Positions 50,855-59,744 are shown, numbered from the stretch's first letter. The stretch: DNA of 64,000 nt from WACF01 sp040880205 (GCA_040880205.1 JBBDIU010000134.1:11177-75176), one strand, 5' to 3'. Notes: generated by a model from the letters alone, not told the origin. Made by a program: numbers and translations.

Positions 50855-51574
50855 ATGCGAACCGCGACTATCATTCTCTCATTACTAGTGCTGGGCGGTT
50901 GCGCTGGCCTATCCAAAGAAGAATGCCTGACCGCCGATTGGCGAATTATCGGCTTGGAGGACGGCGCCGTCGGGCACAATGCCGCGCGCATCGGCCGGCA
51001 TCGCCAGGATTGTGCCAAACACGGCGTTACGCCCGATAAAACCGCCTACGACGCCGGTTACGGGGAAGGCATTCAGCAGTATTGTTCGTTTGGCCGCGGC
51101 AGCAACGCGGGCGCCGCCGGCGATAGCCGTTTACACGTCTGCCCTGCCAACTCCGACTATCACGCGGGATACGATCAAGGGCTGAAAAGCTTTTGTACCT
51201 ACGATTCCGGCTATAGCTTCGGCCTGGCTGGCGGCAACTATGGACGGGTGTGCCCCCCGGCGGCAGAAGCGAACTTCCTCGACGGCTACGTCGCCGGAAA
51301 CGCAATTTTCACCCTGCGAAGTGAACTCAATGCGCTGGGAAGCGAACTGCACGACGTCGTCGCGGAGCGCGAGGCAATCGAGCAGGACCAGGACGTTCTC
51401 AAAAGGAAAATAATTCTCGATGGCTCACTTACGGCGGAAGACCGCGCCCATTTGCTGCTGGATATTGAAGACATGCGCAAACTCGACGATGAGTTGAAAG
51501 AGCAGCAAGATGCTCTAACCTTGCAAATCTCCGATGTACAGGCACAGCTTATTGAATTGGGAGTGGAGATCTAA
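50855..51574 (+). CDS. DUF2799 lipoprotein
   Basis: DUF2799 lipoprotein, 239 residues, with LLVLGGC as lipobox (lipid Cys near 16). The family core follows: KEECLTADWRIIGLEDGAVG, then repeated AYDAGYGEGIQQYC, YHAGYDQGLKSFCTY and FLDGYVAGNAIF units with conserved Cys and Gly-Tyr. The last 85 residues form a charged coiled coil (LRSELNALGSELHDVVAEREAIEQ). Probably periplasmic or outer-membrane attached; function unknown. It has no tight neighbour and the nitrate operon starts 378 bases later. Confidence 0.85.
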   Translation: MRTATIILSLLVLGGCAGLSKEECLTADWRIIGLEDGAVGHNAARIGRHRQDCAKHGVTPDKTAYDAGYGEGIQQYCSFGRGSNAGAAGDSRLHVCPANSDYHAGYDQGLKSFCTYDSGYSFGLAGGNYGRVCPPAAEANFLDGYVAGNAIFTLRSELNALGSELHDVVAEREAIEQDQDVLKRKIILDGSLTAEDRAHLLLDIEDMRKLDDELKEQQDALTLQISDVQAQLIELGVEI

Positions 51575-51683
51575 CAGCCCCGCGCCATTGGACACGGGGA
51601 GGCCCCAACCAGAAAACAGTTGTCCTAACCAAGCCCGTGATTGGGCGGGCAGTGATTCGAATCGACGCACAATCACCCTGGCA

Positions 51684-51700
51684 TGCACCTGTACTGGGCA
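51684..51700 (+). promoter_or_regulatory. Possible NtrC-type activator site
   Basis: TGCACC-TGTAC-TGGGCA: the left half matches the NtrC consensus TGCACC-N5-GGTGCA exactly and the right half at four of six positions. It lies about 200 bases before the sigma-54 promoter, a normal enhancer distance. Weak on its own. Confidence 0.35.
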
Positions 51701-51897
51701 GAGAACGCCGACATTGCTGCATCCTCGCAGTGCACTGATCAATGGTGTGCGACCTTTACTAAAAAAAACCAAACACCGGTAAAACCGCCGCCACCACAAA
51801 AAACCCTGTTTTTATCGGCTATTTGCGTTCGCATACCATTCCGCGACCCAAAATACGCCTCCCCCGTTCTGAATTTTTCCGCGTCCGCTGAGCCGCA

Positions 51898-51913
51898 TGG
51901 CATAGCGGTTGCT
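51898..51913 (+). promoter_or_regulatory. Sigma-54 promoter of the nitrate assimilation operon
   Basis: TGGCATAGCGGTTGCT fits TGGCAC-N5-TTGCW, with GG (51899-51900) and GC (51911-51912) ten bases apart, as sigma-54 requires. Transcription would begin near 51924, about 29 bases before the narK start. The remaining 51575-51897 holds no gene. Confidence 0.75.
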
Positions 51914-51952
51914 CTAAGCATCCCGGCTTTCCACTCAGCAGGGAATCGGAAC

Positions 51953-53296
51953 ATGCACGATTACAAAGCAACCCGCTTACAGCTTTTCAACTTTCGCCTG
52001 GTTCAAACCCGCGTTTTTCACATCACCTGGTTGGCATTTTTTGTTTGCTTTTTTGCCTGGTTTGCCTGTGCGCCGCTGATGCCCGTCATCCGCGATGAGT
52101 TTGGTTTGACCACCAGCCAGATAGCCAACATCAATATCGCCGCAGTGGCGATCACGATTTTGGTACGTTTAATTGTGGGGCCCCTCTGTGACCGTTACGG
52201 ACCGCGCAAAACCTACACCGGCCTGATGTTGATCGGGGCCATACCGGTGTTTGGCGTGGCCGCCGCGCAAAGTTACGAAAGCTTCCTGTTTTTTCGTTTG
52301 CTGATCGGCGCGGTGGGGGCGAGCTTCGTAATTACCCAGTACCACACCTCCGTCATGTTCGCACCGAACGTGGTCGGCACCGCCAACGCCACGGCGGCGG
52401 GTTGGGGTAATGCCGGTGGCGGCGCGGCGCAGGCCATCATGCCCTTGGTGCTCGCCGCCGTGGTGATGCTGGGCGTTAGCGAAACGCTCGGCTGGCGGGT
52501 GGCCTTGCTGGTACCCGGGGTGTTGATGCTCATCATGGCCTTCGTTTACTGGCGCTACACCCAGGACTGCATGGCCGGCAATTACCGCGAACTGCGCGAG
52601 CGCGACCAATTGCCCACCGGCGGCAAAAATGGAGGTTGGGACTGTTTCAAGCTGGCGGCGGGCAACTACCGGGTGTGGATGCTCTTCGTCACCTACGGGG
52701 CTTGCTTCGGGGTGGAAATTTTTATGCACAACGTAGTGGCAATTTATTTTCTGGACAAGTTTGAACTGTCCCTGAAGGCCGCCGGGCTGGCGGCCGGAAG
52801 TTTCGGTTTGCTGGCCTTGTTTGCCCGCGCCCTGGGCGGCTGGGTGTCCGATTGCGCGGCCCGGCGCGGTGGGCTGGACGCGCGCACCACCCTGCTTTTT
52901 CTATTGATTGTCGGTGAAGGCCTGGGCCTGTTGCTGTTCTCGCAAATGGATGGCTTGTCGCTGGCGGTGCTCACCATGCTGTTGTTTGGTTTGTTTACCC
53001 ACATGGCCTGTGGCGCCACCTACGCCCTGGTGCCCTTCATTGACCGCGACGCACTGGGCGGCGTGGCGGGCATTGTCGGTGCCGGCGGCAACGTGGGTGC
53101 GGTGATGGCAGGCTTCCTGCTGCTGTGGCTGGGGCAGTTGGAATTAACGCTATCGGTGCTGGGCGTTTTGGTGATGGTCAGTGCGCTGTGCGTGGCCGGG
53201 GTGCGCTTCTCGACCGATCACAAAGCGCGTGAGGAGCGCCTGTACCAGGCAGCCATGACCCAACGCGCCGCCAGCGCGGCCCTACCCAGCACCTAA
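51953..53296 (+). CDS. narK: Nitrate/nitrite MFS transporter
   Basis: NarK-type transporter of the major facilitator superfamily, 447 residues from ATG 51953; a longer upstream frame is noncoding and overlaps the promoter. Twelve membrane helices are visible. The nitrate signature NATAAGWGNAGGGAAQ lies near 143-158, and the second glycine-rich signature (AGIVGAGGNVGAV) lies in the C-terminal half. The RDEFGLTTSQIANI N-terminal loop is typical. It imports nitrate for the reductase encoded next. First gene of a three-gene operon with a sigma-54 promoter, so nitrogen limitation (NtrC) probably controls it. Confidence 0.9.
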   Translation: MHDYKATRLQLFNFRLVQTRVFHITWLAFFVCFFAWFACAPLMPVIRDEFGLTTSQIANINIAAVAITILVRLIVGPLCDRYGPRKTYTGLMLIGAIPVFGVAAAQSYESFLFFRLLIGAVGASFVITQYHTSVMFAPNVVGTANATAAGWGNAGGGAAQAIMPLVLAAVVMLGVSETLGWRVALLVPGVLMLIMAFVYWRYTQDCMAGNYRELRERDQLPTGGKNGGWDCFKLAAGNYRVWMLFVTYGACFGVEIFMHNVVAIYFLDKFELSLKAAGLAAGSFGLLALFARALGGWVSDCAARRGGLDARTTLLFLLIVGEGLGLLLFSQMDGLSLAVLTMLLFGLFTHMACGATYALVPFIDRDALGGVAGIVGAGGNVGAVMAGFLLLWLGQLELTLSVLGVLVMVSALCVAGVRFSTDHKAREERLYQAAMTQRAASAALPST

Positions 53297-53315
53297 GCGG
53301 CAGGCGGAGTCGGCA

Positions 53316-54791
53316 ATGAAGCGCGAAAGCTTGCTGGTGATCGGCAATGGCATGGTGGGCCAGAAGTACCTGGAATGCCTGGTGGCGGCCGGCTTGCACG
53401 AACATTACGAGGTCACCGTGCTCTGTGCCGAGCCGCGTTCGGCTTACGACCGGGTACACCTGTCGGAGTACTTCCGAGGTCGCACTGCGGAGCAATTGTC
53501 GCTGGTACCGGCAGGCTTTTTCGCAAAGCACGGCCTTACCCTTCGATTGGATGAGGCGGCTCAACGGCTCGACCTCGCGGCCAAGACCGTTACCACCAGC
53601 CGGGGCGAAGTACTGCACTATCACAAGCTGGTGCTGGCCACCGGCTCCTATCCCTTTGTGCCCCCGGTGCCGGGGCACGACCGGCCCGGCTGCCTGGTGT
53701 ACCGCACCATCGAGGATCTGGAGGCGATCATGGCCGCCGGTCGCGACGGGGAAATCGGTGTAGTGGTCGGCGGCGGTCTGTTGGGCCTGGAAGCCGCCCG
53801 GGCCCTGCGCGACATTGGCCTGCAAACCCACGTGGTGGAGTTCGCGCCGCGACTGATGGCGGTGCAAGTCGACGACGACGGCGGCGCTTTGCTGCGCCGC
53901 AAGATTGAACAACTTGGGGTGTTGGTGCACACGGGCATGAACACCCGGGAAATTGGCGACGGCGAATTCCACCGCCACCGGCTGAATTTTGCCGACGGCA
54001 GCCGGTTGGAAACGGATCTGGTGGTGTTCTCCGCCGGCATCCGCCCCCAGGACGCACTGGCCCGCGAGGCGGGCCTGGCCGTTGGTGAGCGGGGCGGCAT
54101 TGTGGTGGACAATTATTGCCGCAGCGCCGATCCCGATATTTACAGCATCGGTGAATGTGCCTTGTGGGAAGGTCGCATCCACGGGCTGGTGGCGCCCGGC
54201 TACGAGATGGCGCGGGTGGCGGTTAGCCATTTGGAAAGCTTGAGCAAGGAAAGCCGGGGCATACAGCGCGGCGGGCCGCCCCAATTCACCGGCGCGGATA
54301 TGTCCACCAAGCTTAAACTCATGGGAGTCGATGTCGCCTCGGTGGGCGACGCCCACGCCGCGACCCCCGGTGCCTGCTGCTACCGCTATGCGGATGAGCG
54401 CAGCCAAACCTATAAAAAGCTAGTGGTCAGCGAGGACGGACGCACGCTGCTGGGCGCGGTGTTGGTAGGCGATACCCGGGACTACAGTACCCTGTTGCAG
54501 TTAATGCTGAACCGGATTGATCTGCCCGAGCACCCGGAAGACCTGATCCTGCCCCGCCGCCAAGGCGCGGCGCCCCTGCTCGATGTGCGTCAGTTGCCGG
54601 ACAGCGCCACCCTCTGCACTTGCCAGAACGTCAGCAAGGGCACACTGCGAGACGCCATCCTCGCCGGCAACGCCAATCTTGCCGCACTCAAAACCAGTAC
54701 CGGCGCCGCCACCGGCTGCGGCGGTTGTGCAACCCTGATTGAGGATATGCTCGAGGATTCCGTGCCCCTGTACGTGGAAGCCCGCGGATGA
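53316..54791 (+). CDS. nasB: NAD(P)H-dependent electron-transfer subunit of assimilatory nitrate reductase
   Basis: FAD-dependent oxidoreductase, 491 residues, similar to the N-terminal half of NirB. Two dinucleotide-binding motifs (LLVIGNGMVGQKYLE near 6 and GVVVGGGLLGLEAAR near 148) flank the pyridine nucleotide domain. The C terminus (about 420-480) is a BFD-like [2Fe-2S] domain: TLCTCQNVSKGTLRDAI ... TGCGGC. The siroheme/sulfite reductase domain of full NirB is missing, so this is not a nitrite reductase but the electron donor to NasA, like NasC of Klebsiella or NasB of Bacillus. It overlaps the nasA start by four bases. The symbol is a naming choice. Confidence 0.82.
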   Translation: MKRESLLVIGNGMVGQKYLECLVAAGLHEHYEVTVLCAEPRSAYDRVHLSEYFRGRTAEQLSLVPAGFFAKHGLTLRLDEAAQRLDLAAKTVTTSRGEVLHYHKLVLATGSYPFVPPVPGHDRPGCLVYRTIEDLEAIMAAGRDGEIGVVVGGGLLGLEAARALRDIGLQTHVVEFAPRLMAVQVDDDGGALLRRKIEQLGVLVHTGMNTREIGDGEFHRHRLNFADGSRLETDLVVFSAGIRPQDALAREAGLAVGERGGIVVDNYCRSADPDIYSIGECALWEGRIHGLVAPGYEMARVAVSHLESLSKESRGIQRGGPPQFTGADMSTKLKLMGVDVASVGDAHAATPGACCYRYADERSQTYKKLVVSEDGRTLLGAVLVGDTRDYSTLLQLMLNRIDLPEHPEDLILPRRQGAAPLLDVRQLPDSATLCTCQNVSKGTLRDAILAGNANLAALKTSTGAATGCGGCATLIEDMLEDSVPLYVEARG

Positions 54792-57484
54792 CTTGTACTA
54801 CCTGCCCATATTGCGGCGTGGGCTGCGGGGTAATTGCCACCGCCGACATGGCCGGCGCGCCCCACGGCATTGAGATCCAGGGTGATCCCGAGCATCCCTC
54901 CAGCCAGGGCCGCCTGTGCGTAAAAGGGGCGGCCCTGGCAGAAACCATCGGCCTCGACGGGCGCTTGCTGGAACCGCTGATCCGCGATGCGCACGGCCAG
55001 GCCAACAGCGCAAGCTGGGAGCAGGCCCTGGACCGGGTTGCCGGTGACCTGCGCCGGATCATCGATCGACACGGCCCCGAAGCCGTGGCCTTTTATGTGT
55101 CCGGTCAATTGCTCACGGAGGATTACTACGTCGCCAACAAGCTGGTGAAAGGCTGGCTGGGCACCGCCAACATCGATACCAATTCCCGGCTTTGCATGTC
55201 CTCGGCGGTGGCCGGACACAAGCGGGCGTTTGGCGAGGACCTGGTGCCGAATAACTACGAGGATCTGGAAGCCGCGGACCTGGTAGTGCTGGTGGGCTCC
55301 AATACCGCCTGGTGCCATCCGGTGGTGTACCAGCGGCTGATGCAATCGCGCCGCCAACGGCCCGAGAAACGCATCGTGGTTATCGACCCGCGCCGCACCG
55401 CCACCTGCGAGCAGGCGGACCTGCACTTGCCGGTGAAGGCGGGCACCGATGTGTGGCTGTTCAATGGGCTGCTCACTTATCTGGAAGAACACGGCGTGGT
55501 GGATACCGACTTCGTCGCCCGCCATACCGAAGGCGCGGCTGAAACGCTGGCCACGGCGCGCCGCGGCAGCGACCGTTTGGAAGCGGTGGCCAAGGTCTGC
55601 GGCATTCCGGTCATGTTGTTGCAAGAGTTCTATGCGCTGTTCGCCCGCACCCCCAAGGCGCTCACCCTGTTTTCCCAGGGCGTAAACCAATCCTCCAGCG
55701 GCACCGACAAGGTCAACAGCATCATCAACTGCCACCTGCTGAGCGGCCGCCTGGGGCAACCGGGCATGGGGGCGTTCTCCATTACCGGTCAGCCCAATGC
55801 CATGGGCGGCCGCGAAGTGGGTGGGCTGGCCAACACCCTGGCCGCTCACCTGGAACTGAACGACCCCCGCCACCGGGAACTGGTGCAAGCATTCTGGGGC
55901 AGCCCCAGCGTCGCCAGCGAGCCGGGCCTGAAAGCAGTGGAGCTGTTCGAGGCGGTGCACGAGGGCCGCATCAAAGCGGTGTGGATCATGGGCACCAACC
56001 CCGTGGTCAGCCTGCCCAATGCGGACCGGGTGCGGGAAGCGCTGCAAGGTTGCGACCTGGTGGTAGTCTCCGACTTGTTCGCCGACACCGATACCGCGCG
56101 CCACGCGCAGGTGGTGCTCCCGGCCCTGGGCTGGGGCGAAAAAGACGGCACCGTGACCAATTCCGAGCGCCGCATTTCCCGGCAGCGGCGCTTTCTGCCC
56201 TCGCCCGGCGCGGCCCGACCGGATTGGTGGGCGCTGTCCCAGGTGGCCAGGCGCCTGGGCTTTCAGGGTTTCGATTACCAGGACACGCACCAGATCTTCG
56301 TCGAACATGCGCGTTTATCCGCCTGGCGCAATGACGCGGCGGGAGTGCTGCGCGGCTTCAATATCGGCGCGCTGGCCGCGCTCGACCGCGAGGGCTACGA
56401 CAAGCTTCTGCCTTGCCAGTGGCCGCTGGCCAAGCCCGGCGCGGAGACCTCCCACCTGTTCGAAAATCGCCGCTTCTTCCATCCCGACGGCAAGGCGCGG
56501 CTGGTGCCCACCGAACCCCGCGCGCCGGCCAACCCGCCGGACGACGACTACCCGCTGGTGCTCAATACCGGCCGCATTCGCGATCAGTGGCACACCATGA
56601 CCCGTACCGGCCGGGCGCCGAGTCTGGCCGGCCACCTGCCGGAACCCTTCGCGGCCATGCATCCCTACCAAGCCATGCTGGCCGGCGTCCAGGATGGCAG
56701 TCTGGTTCGGGTCAGCACCCGCTGGGGAAACCTGGTGGCGCGCCTGAGCTGCACTGCGGACCAGCCGCGCCGCACCGTGTTTGTACCCATCCACTGGAAC
56801 GACCAGGTCGCCTCCGACGCGCGGGTCGGCGCCCTGGTGAACCCCGCCGTGGACCCCGTTTCCGGCGAACCGGAATTCAAGCACACGCCGGCCCGGGTAA
56901 GCCCCTTCCCGGTGGGCTGGCACGGCGTCGTGTTCAGCCGTGAAGCACTGCGTCTGAATCAGGAACTGGCGCCCGCCTATTGGGTGCGCATCCAGGGCGC
57001 GGGATTTCTGCGCTACGAACTGGCGGGGCGAGCAACGATCAGCGACCCCCGCCAGTGGGCCCGCGACCTGCTCGGCATCGCCGGGGAAGCGGACTGGTGG
57101 GAATTGATGGAAACCAGCGCCGGCCAATACCGCGCGCTGGCGCTGCGCGGCGGCCAGTTGCAAGCCTGTGTCTACCTCTCGCCCCGGCCCGATTTACCCT
57201 CGCGAAGCTGGCTGGCGCGGATCTTCGAGCGCGCAGCGCCAACCGAAGCGGACCTTGCCGGTTTAAAACTGGGGCAATCGGTGGACCCGGCGGACAACGT
57301 AGGCGCTACCGTGTGTTCGTGTTTTTCCGTGGGTCGCAACACCATCCTCAGCGCCGTGCGGGAACAGGAACTGATCTCCGTGGAAGCCGTGGGCCGCCAA
57401 CTGCGCGCGGGCACCAACTGCGGCTCCTGCCAACCGGAGATTCGCGCGCTTATCGAAGAAGCGCGGCTGGGGGAACAAGCGTAA
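54788..57484 (+). CDS. nasA: Assimilatory nitrate reductase catalytic subunit
   Basis: Molybdenum-containing nitrate reductase, 898 residues, cytoplasmic with no Tat signal. The N-terminal [4Fe-4S] motif uses C6, C9, C13 and C44 (TCPYCGVGCG ... GRLCVKG). The bis-MGD domains follow (VLVGSNTAWCHPV, WIMGTNPVVSLPNAD, LNTGRIRDQWHTMTRTG, the last being the MoCo C-terminal motif). An extra C-terminal [2Fe-2S] BFD-like domain (about 835-890, CSCFSVGRNTI ... NCGSC) receives electrons from the NasB-like partner. Reduces nitrate to nitrite for assimilation. No nirBD follows; nitrite reductase must be elsewhere. Confidence 0.93.
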   Translation: MTCTTCPYCGVGCGVIATADMAGAPHGIEIQGDPEHPSSQGRLCVKGAALAETIGLDGRLLEPLIRDAHGQANSASWEQALDRVAGDLRRIIDRHGPEAVAFYVSGQLLTEDYYVANKLVKGWLGTANIDTNSRLCMSSAVAGHKRAFGEDLVPNNYEDLEAADLVVLVGSNTAWCHPVVYQRLMQSRRQRPEKRIVVIDPRRTATCEQADLHLPVKAGTDVWLFNGLLTYLEEHGVVDTDFVARHTEGAAETLATARRGSDRLEAVAKVCGIPVMLLQEFYALFARTPKALTLFSQGVNQSSSGTDKVNSIINCHLLSGRLGQPGMGAFSITGQPNAMGGREVGGLANTLAAHLELNDPRHRELVQAFWGSPSVASEPGLKAVELFEAVHEGRIKAVWIMGTNPVVSLPNADRVREALQGCDLVVVSDLFADTDTARHAQVVLPALGWGEKDGTVTNSERRISRQRRFLPSPGAARPDWWALSQVARRLGFQGFDYQDTHQIFVEHARLSAWRNDAAGVLRGFNIGALAALDREGYDKLLPCQWPLAKPGAETSHLFENRRFFHPDGKARLVPTEPRAPANPPDDDYPLVLNTGRIRDQWHTMTRTGRAPSLAGHLPEPFAAMHPYQAMLAGVQDGSLVRVSTRWGNLVARLSCTADQPRRTVFVPIHWNDQVASDARVGALVNPAVDPVSGEPEFKHTPARVSPFPVGWHGVVFSREALRLNQELAPAYWVRIQGAGFLRYELAGRATISDPRQWARDLLGIAGEADWWELMETSAGQYRALALRGGQLQACVYLSPRPDLPSRSWLARIFERAAPTEADLAGLKLGQSVDPADNVGATVCSCFSVGRNTILSAVREQELISVEAVGRQLRAGTNCGSCQPEIRALIEEARLGEQA

Positions 57485-57549
57485 GCAACGCTCCAGGGGC
57501 AGGTGAAGGCGCTTGCTCAGACGATCAGCTTGCCCAACCCTCCATGGCT

Positions 57550-57581
57550 GCCGTACACTCAAGCATAATGTGCCGTACGGC
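57550..57581 (+). promoter_or_regulatory. Candidate operator/promoter of the RHH/PIN toxin-antitoxin pair
   Basis: GCCGTAC (57550-57556) recurs in the palindrome GCCGTACGGC (57572-57581), on both sides of a CATAAT -10-like hexamer (57564-57569). It lies 12 bases before the antitoxin start, as expected of an autoregulated RHH operator. Confidence 0.5.
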
Positions 57582-57592
57582 TGGACTCCGCC

Positions 57593-57838
57593 ATGCATAA
57601 CGACACCACCAAGCTAACCATCCGCCTGCCAAAACAGGATGTCGCCTTTGTAAAGGAATACGCCCGTGCGCACGGCTTGACCGTTACCGAGGTCATCGAT
57701 CGCTACCTGCGTCGGATGCGCGCACTGGAATCCCACGAGCCGGCGCCTGAGCTGGACATCATCAGCGGGATTCTGCCCAGCGATGCCGACCTGGAAGAAG
57801 AATACCGCCGGCACCAACTCGAAAAGCACAAATCATGA
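57593..57838 (+). CDS. Ribbon-helix-helix antitoxin (DUF6364-like)
   Basis: RHH DNA-binding antitoxin, 81 residues. The first 45 residues read TKLTIRLPKQDVAFVKEYARAHGLTVTEVIDRYLRR, a beta strand followed by two helices typical of the fold. The C terminus (ELDIISGILPSDADLEEEYRRHQLEKHK) is disordered and acidic, the usual toxin-binding tail. It neutralises the PIN nuclease encoded next and probably represses its own operon through the palindrome upstream. Overlaps the PIN gene by four bases. Confidence 0.85.
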   Translation: MHNDTTKLTIRLPKQDVAFVKEYARAHGLTVTEVIDRYLRRMRALESHEPAPELDIISGILPSDADLEEEYRRHQLEKHKS

Positions 57839-58290
57839 TCCTCATCGACCTGAACGTGCTACTGGATGTGCTCCAAAAACGGGAGCCCCACTACCGTGCC
57901 TCCGCTGCCGTATTGGAGAAGGTTATCCGCCAGGACGAAAAAGGTTTCCTGGCCGCACACGCGTTAACAACCGCACATTATTTGGTGTCGCGCTTTCAAA
58001 ACAGAAAGAAAGCCGACCAGGTGATTGAGTGGCTGCTGAAATACTTCGACATAGCCGCCGTGGGCCGGGACGAACTGATACGCGCTCGGCAACTTGGATG
58101 GAGCGACTTGGAAGACGCGGTTGTCGCCTGCGCTGCCAAGAGTGCCAACTGCCAGGCTCTGGTAGCACGAAATGTAAAAGACTTCCGAAACTCCCCCGTG
58201 GCGGCACTCACGCCGGGCGAGTACTTGCTCCAAAGCGAATCGAACTTCGATAAAATACAAGAGAAACAAGTGCCGGGCTATGGTCCCTAA
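57835..58290 (+). CDS. PIN-domain ribonuclease toxin
   Basis: PIN-domain nuclease, 151 residues, VapC-like. Metal-binding acidic residues are visible in ILIDLNVLLDVLQKREPHY (Asp5), further Asp/Glu positions in the middle, and the WSDLEDAVVACAAKSANCQALVARNVKDF block near the C terminus, which holds the third and fourth acids. The C-terminal 20 residues extend past the fold. It is expected to cleave RNA when free of its antitoxin. Part of a two-gene unit of the standard antitoxin-then-toxin order. Confidence 0.87.
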   Translation: MILIDLNVLLDVLQKREPHYRASAAVLEKVIRQDEKGFLAAHALTTAHYLVSRFQNRKKADQVIEWLLKYFDIAAVGRDELIRARQLGWSDLEDAVVACAAKSANCQALVARNVKDFRNSPVAALTPGEYLLQSESNFDKIQEKQVPGYGP

Positions 58291-58445
58291 GCCACGCCGC
58301 CACGAAGATCCTGGATAAACCAATAACCATTGATCAGCAATCACGAACGAGCGGGCATATGAATAGAAGCGTGCGCAACACAATCACCGAGCGCCTGTCA
58401 TTCCGCCGCGTTGTCCAGGAGTCTGACAGGAAAGAGTATCAATAA

Positions 58446-59033
58446 ATGAACAGTACGAACCCAAAGGTCAATGCGCTTTTAAGCAAGCCCCAGTGGCACG
58501 AAGAACGGAAAAAATTAAGGGCCATCCTACTTGAGTGTCAAATGACCGAAGAAGTGAAGTGGGGCAAGCTCTGTTACACCTTTCAGGAAAGTAGCGTGGT
58601 GATGATTTATGGAATGAAGGAGTACTGTGCTCTCGGTTTTTTCAAGGGCGCATTATTGAATGACCCCAAGGGAATTCTCGTCAAGCCTGGAGCGCATTCG
58701 CAGGCGATGCGCCAGATTCGCTTCACCAGCCTTCAACAAATTACCGCGATGGAAGCCAGGGTTAAAGCCTATATTCATGAAGCCATTGAAGTGGAGAAAG
58801 CCGGTTTAAAGGTGGATTTCAAAGAGAAGCGAGAACTCAAATTTCCCGAGGAACTGCAACATAAATTTAATGGAGACCCTGCCTTGAAAAAAGCGTTTGA
58901 AGCTTTAACGCCCGGGCGACAACGAGGCTACATTCTCCATTTTTCCGACGCCAAGCAATCCAAGACGCGGATATCGAGAATGGAGAAGTGTATACCAAGA
59001 ATCCTTGACGGAAAGGGATTGAATGATCGGTAA
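58446..59033 (+). CDS. YdeI family protein (DUF1801 plus YdeI C-terminal)
   Basis: YdeI protein, 195 residues. An N-terminal DUF1801 domain (about 15-110, LLECQMTEEVKWGKLCYTF ... YCALGFFKGALLNDPKGIL) is joined to a C-terminal YdeI/OmdA segment (about 130-190) with LTPGRQRGYILHFSDAKQSKTRISRMEKC. Such proteins are small and cytoplasmic, and their role is not established; some are linked to envelope stress or peptide resistance. No operon partners. A heptad repeat and hairpin block follow it. Confidence 0.85.
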   Translation: MNSTNPKVNALLSKPQWHEERKKLRAILLECQMTEEVKWGKLCYTFQESSVVMIYGMKEYCALGFFKGALLNDPKGILVKPGAHSQAMRQIRFTSLQQITAMEARVKAYIHEAIEVEKAGLKVDFKEKRELKFPEELQHKFNGDPALKKAFEALTPGRQRGYILHFSDAKQSKTRISRMEKCIPRILDGKGLNDR

Positions 59034-59111
59034 CATCGGATTGTTAATATCACAATTGCGAAAATTCTTACTCCGCGCCGAATTTTGCAACTCGCTAAGG
59101 GTCTAATCCTT

Positions 59112-59175
59112 CATCTCACATCTCACATCTCACATCTCACATCTCACATCTCACATCTCACATCTCATCATCTCA
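59112..59175. repeat. Heptad repeat array 12, CATCTCA x8 plus one
   Basis: Eight perfect in-phase CATCTCA units (59112-59167) and one more after a one-base slip (59169-59175). Confidence 0.97.
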
Positions 59176-59183
59176 CATACCGC

Positions 59184-59294
59184 CGCTGGCTATAGACCAG
59201 CGCGAGCCCTTGAAATATCAGCAAGTTCGCGTACTTGCGCCAATATTTCAACGACGACAATCAAATAGATCAGGGACGATCTATTTGATTGTCG
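59184..59294. repeat. Three consecutive hairpins after heptad array 12
   Basis: Stem 1: CGCTGG 59184-59189 / CCAGCG 59197-59202. Stem 2: TTGAAATAT 59210-59218 / ATATTTCAA 59243-59251 with inner GCAAGT/ACTTGC (59221-59226, 59233-59238). Stem 3: a perfect 17-bp pair 59255-59271 / 59278-59294 with loop AGGGAC. No T-run follows. It could be a structured intergenic repeat or a small RNA. The remaining 59295-59744 is the upstream region of the M4 peptidase gene with no other gene. Confidence 0.7.
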
Positions 59295-59744
59295 GGTGAA
59301 TAGTACTGGCGCGCCGTGAAAGTTTCCAACTGTTCGGTCAGTCTGGTTGGATGCGCTTGCCTTCCGCTCTGGAATATTTTCCTTGCTGGTATTAGCTGGG
59401 TACTTTGAAATCAACATTAGTACTGCGCGTTTCTTGTCCGCCGGCAATTGTTTCGAGATGCAATTTTGCGTTGCAATACGTGACGCAATTCAAAAAAAAC
59501 ACTATCGGCTTCCTCGATAAGTACGTAAATCAAGGTATCAATGGGCCGCATCCCCGATATCACATCTAATTATTGGCTTTGCTAATGCCGTTCCGGTAAC
59601 ATCCCCGCCCTAATAAGAATCACCACCCGACAAACCATAAACATTCCTATTGACGCGAGCGTGCCGGCGAAGCGATTGCTTCCTAGCAGCCAATTCCCTT
59701 TGCCCTCGCAAGCTCTATCCCTCTTCGATTGGTCAGGTAACTTA

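Noticed and set aside
54590..56308. Antisense 572-codon frame opposite nasA
   Set aside because: Opposite a strongly supported molybdoenzyme gene and without motif.
59112..59175. CRISPR-like repeats
   Set aside because: Units are 7 bp with no spacers and no cas genes are present; simple tandem repeats.
59184..59294. Integron attC site
   Set aside because: The hairpins lack recognisable GTTRRRY core sites and there is no integrase or cassette array.
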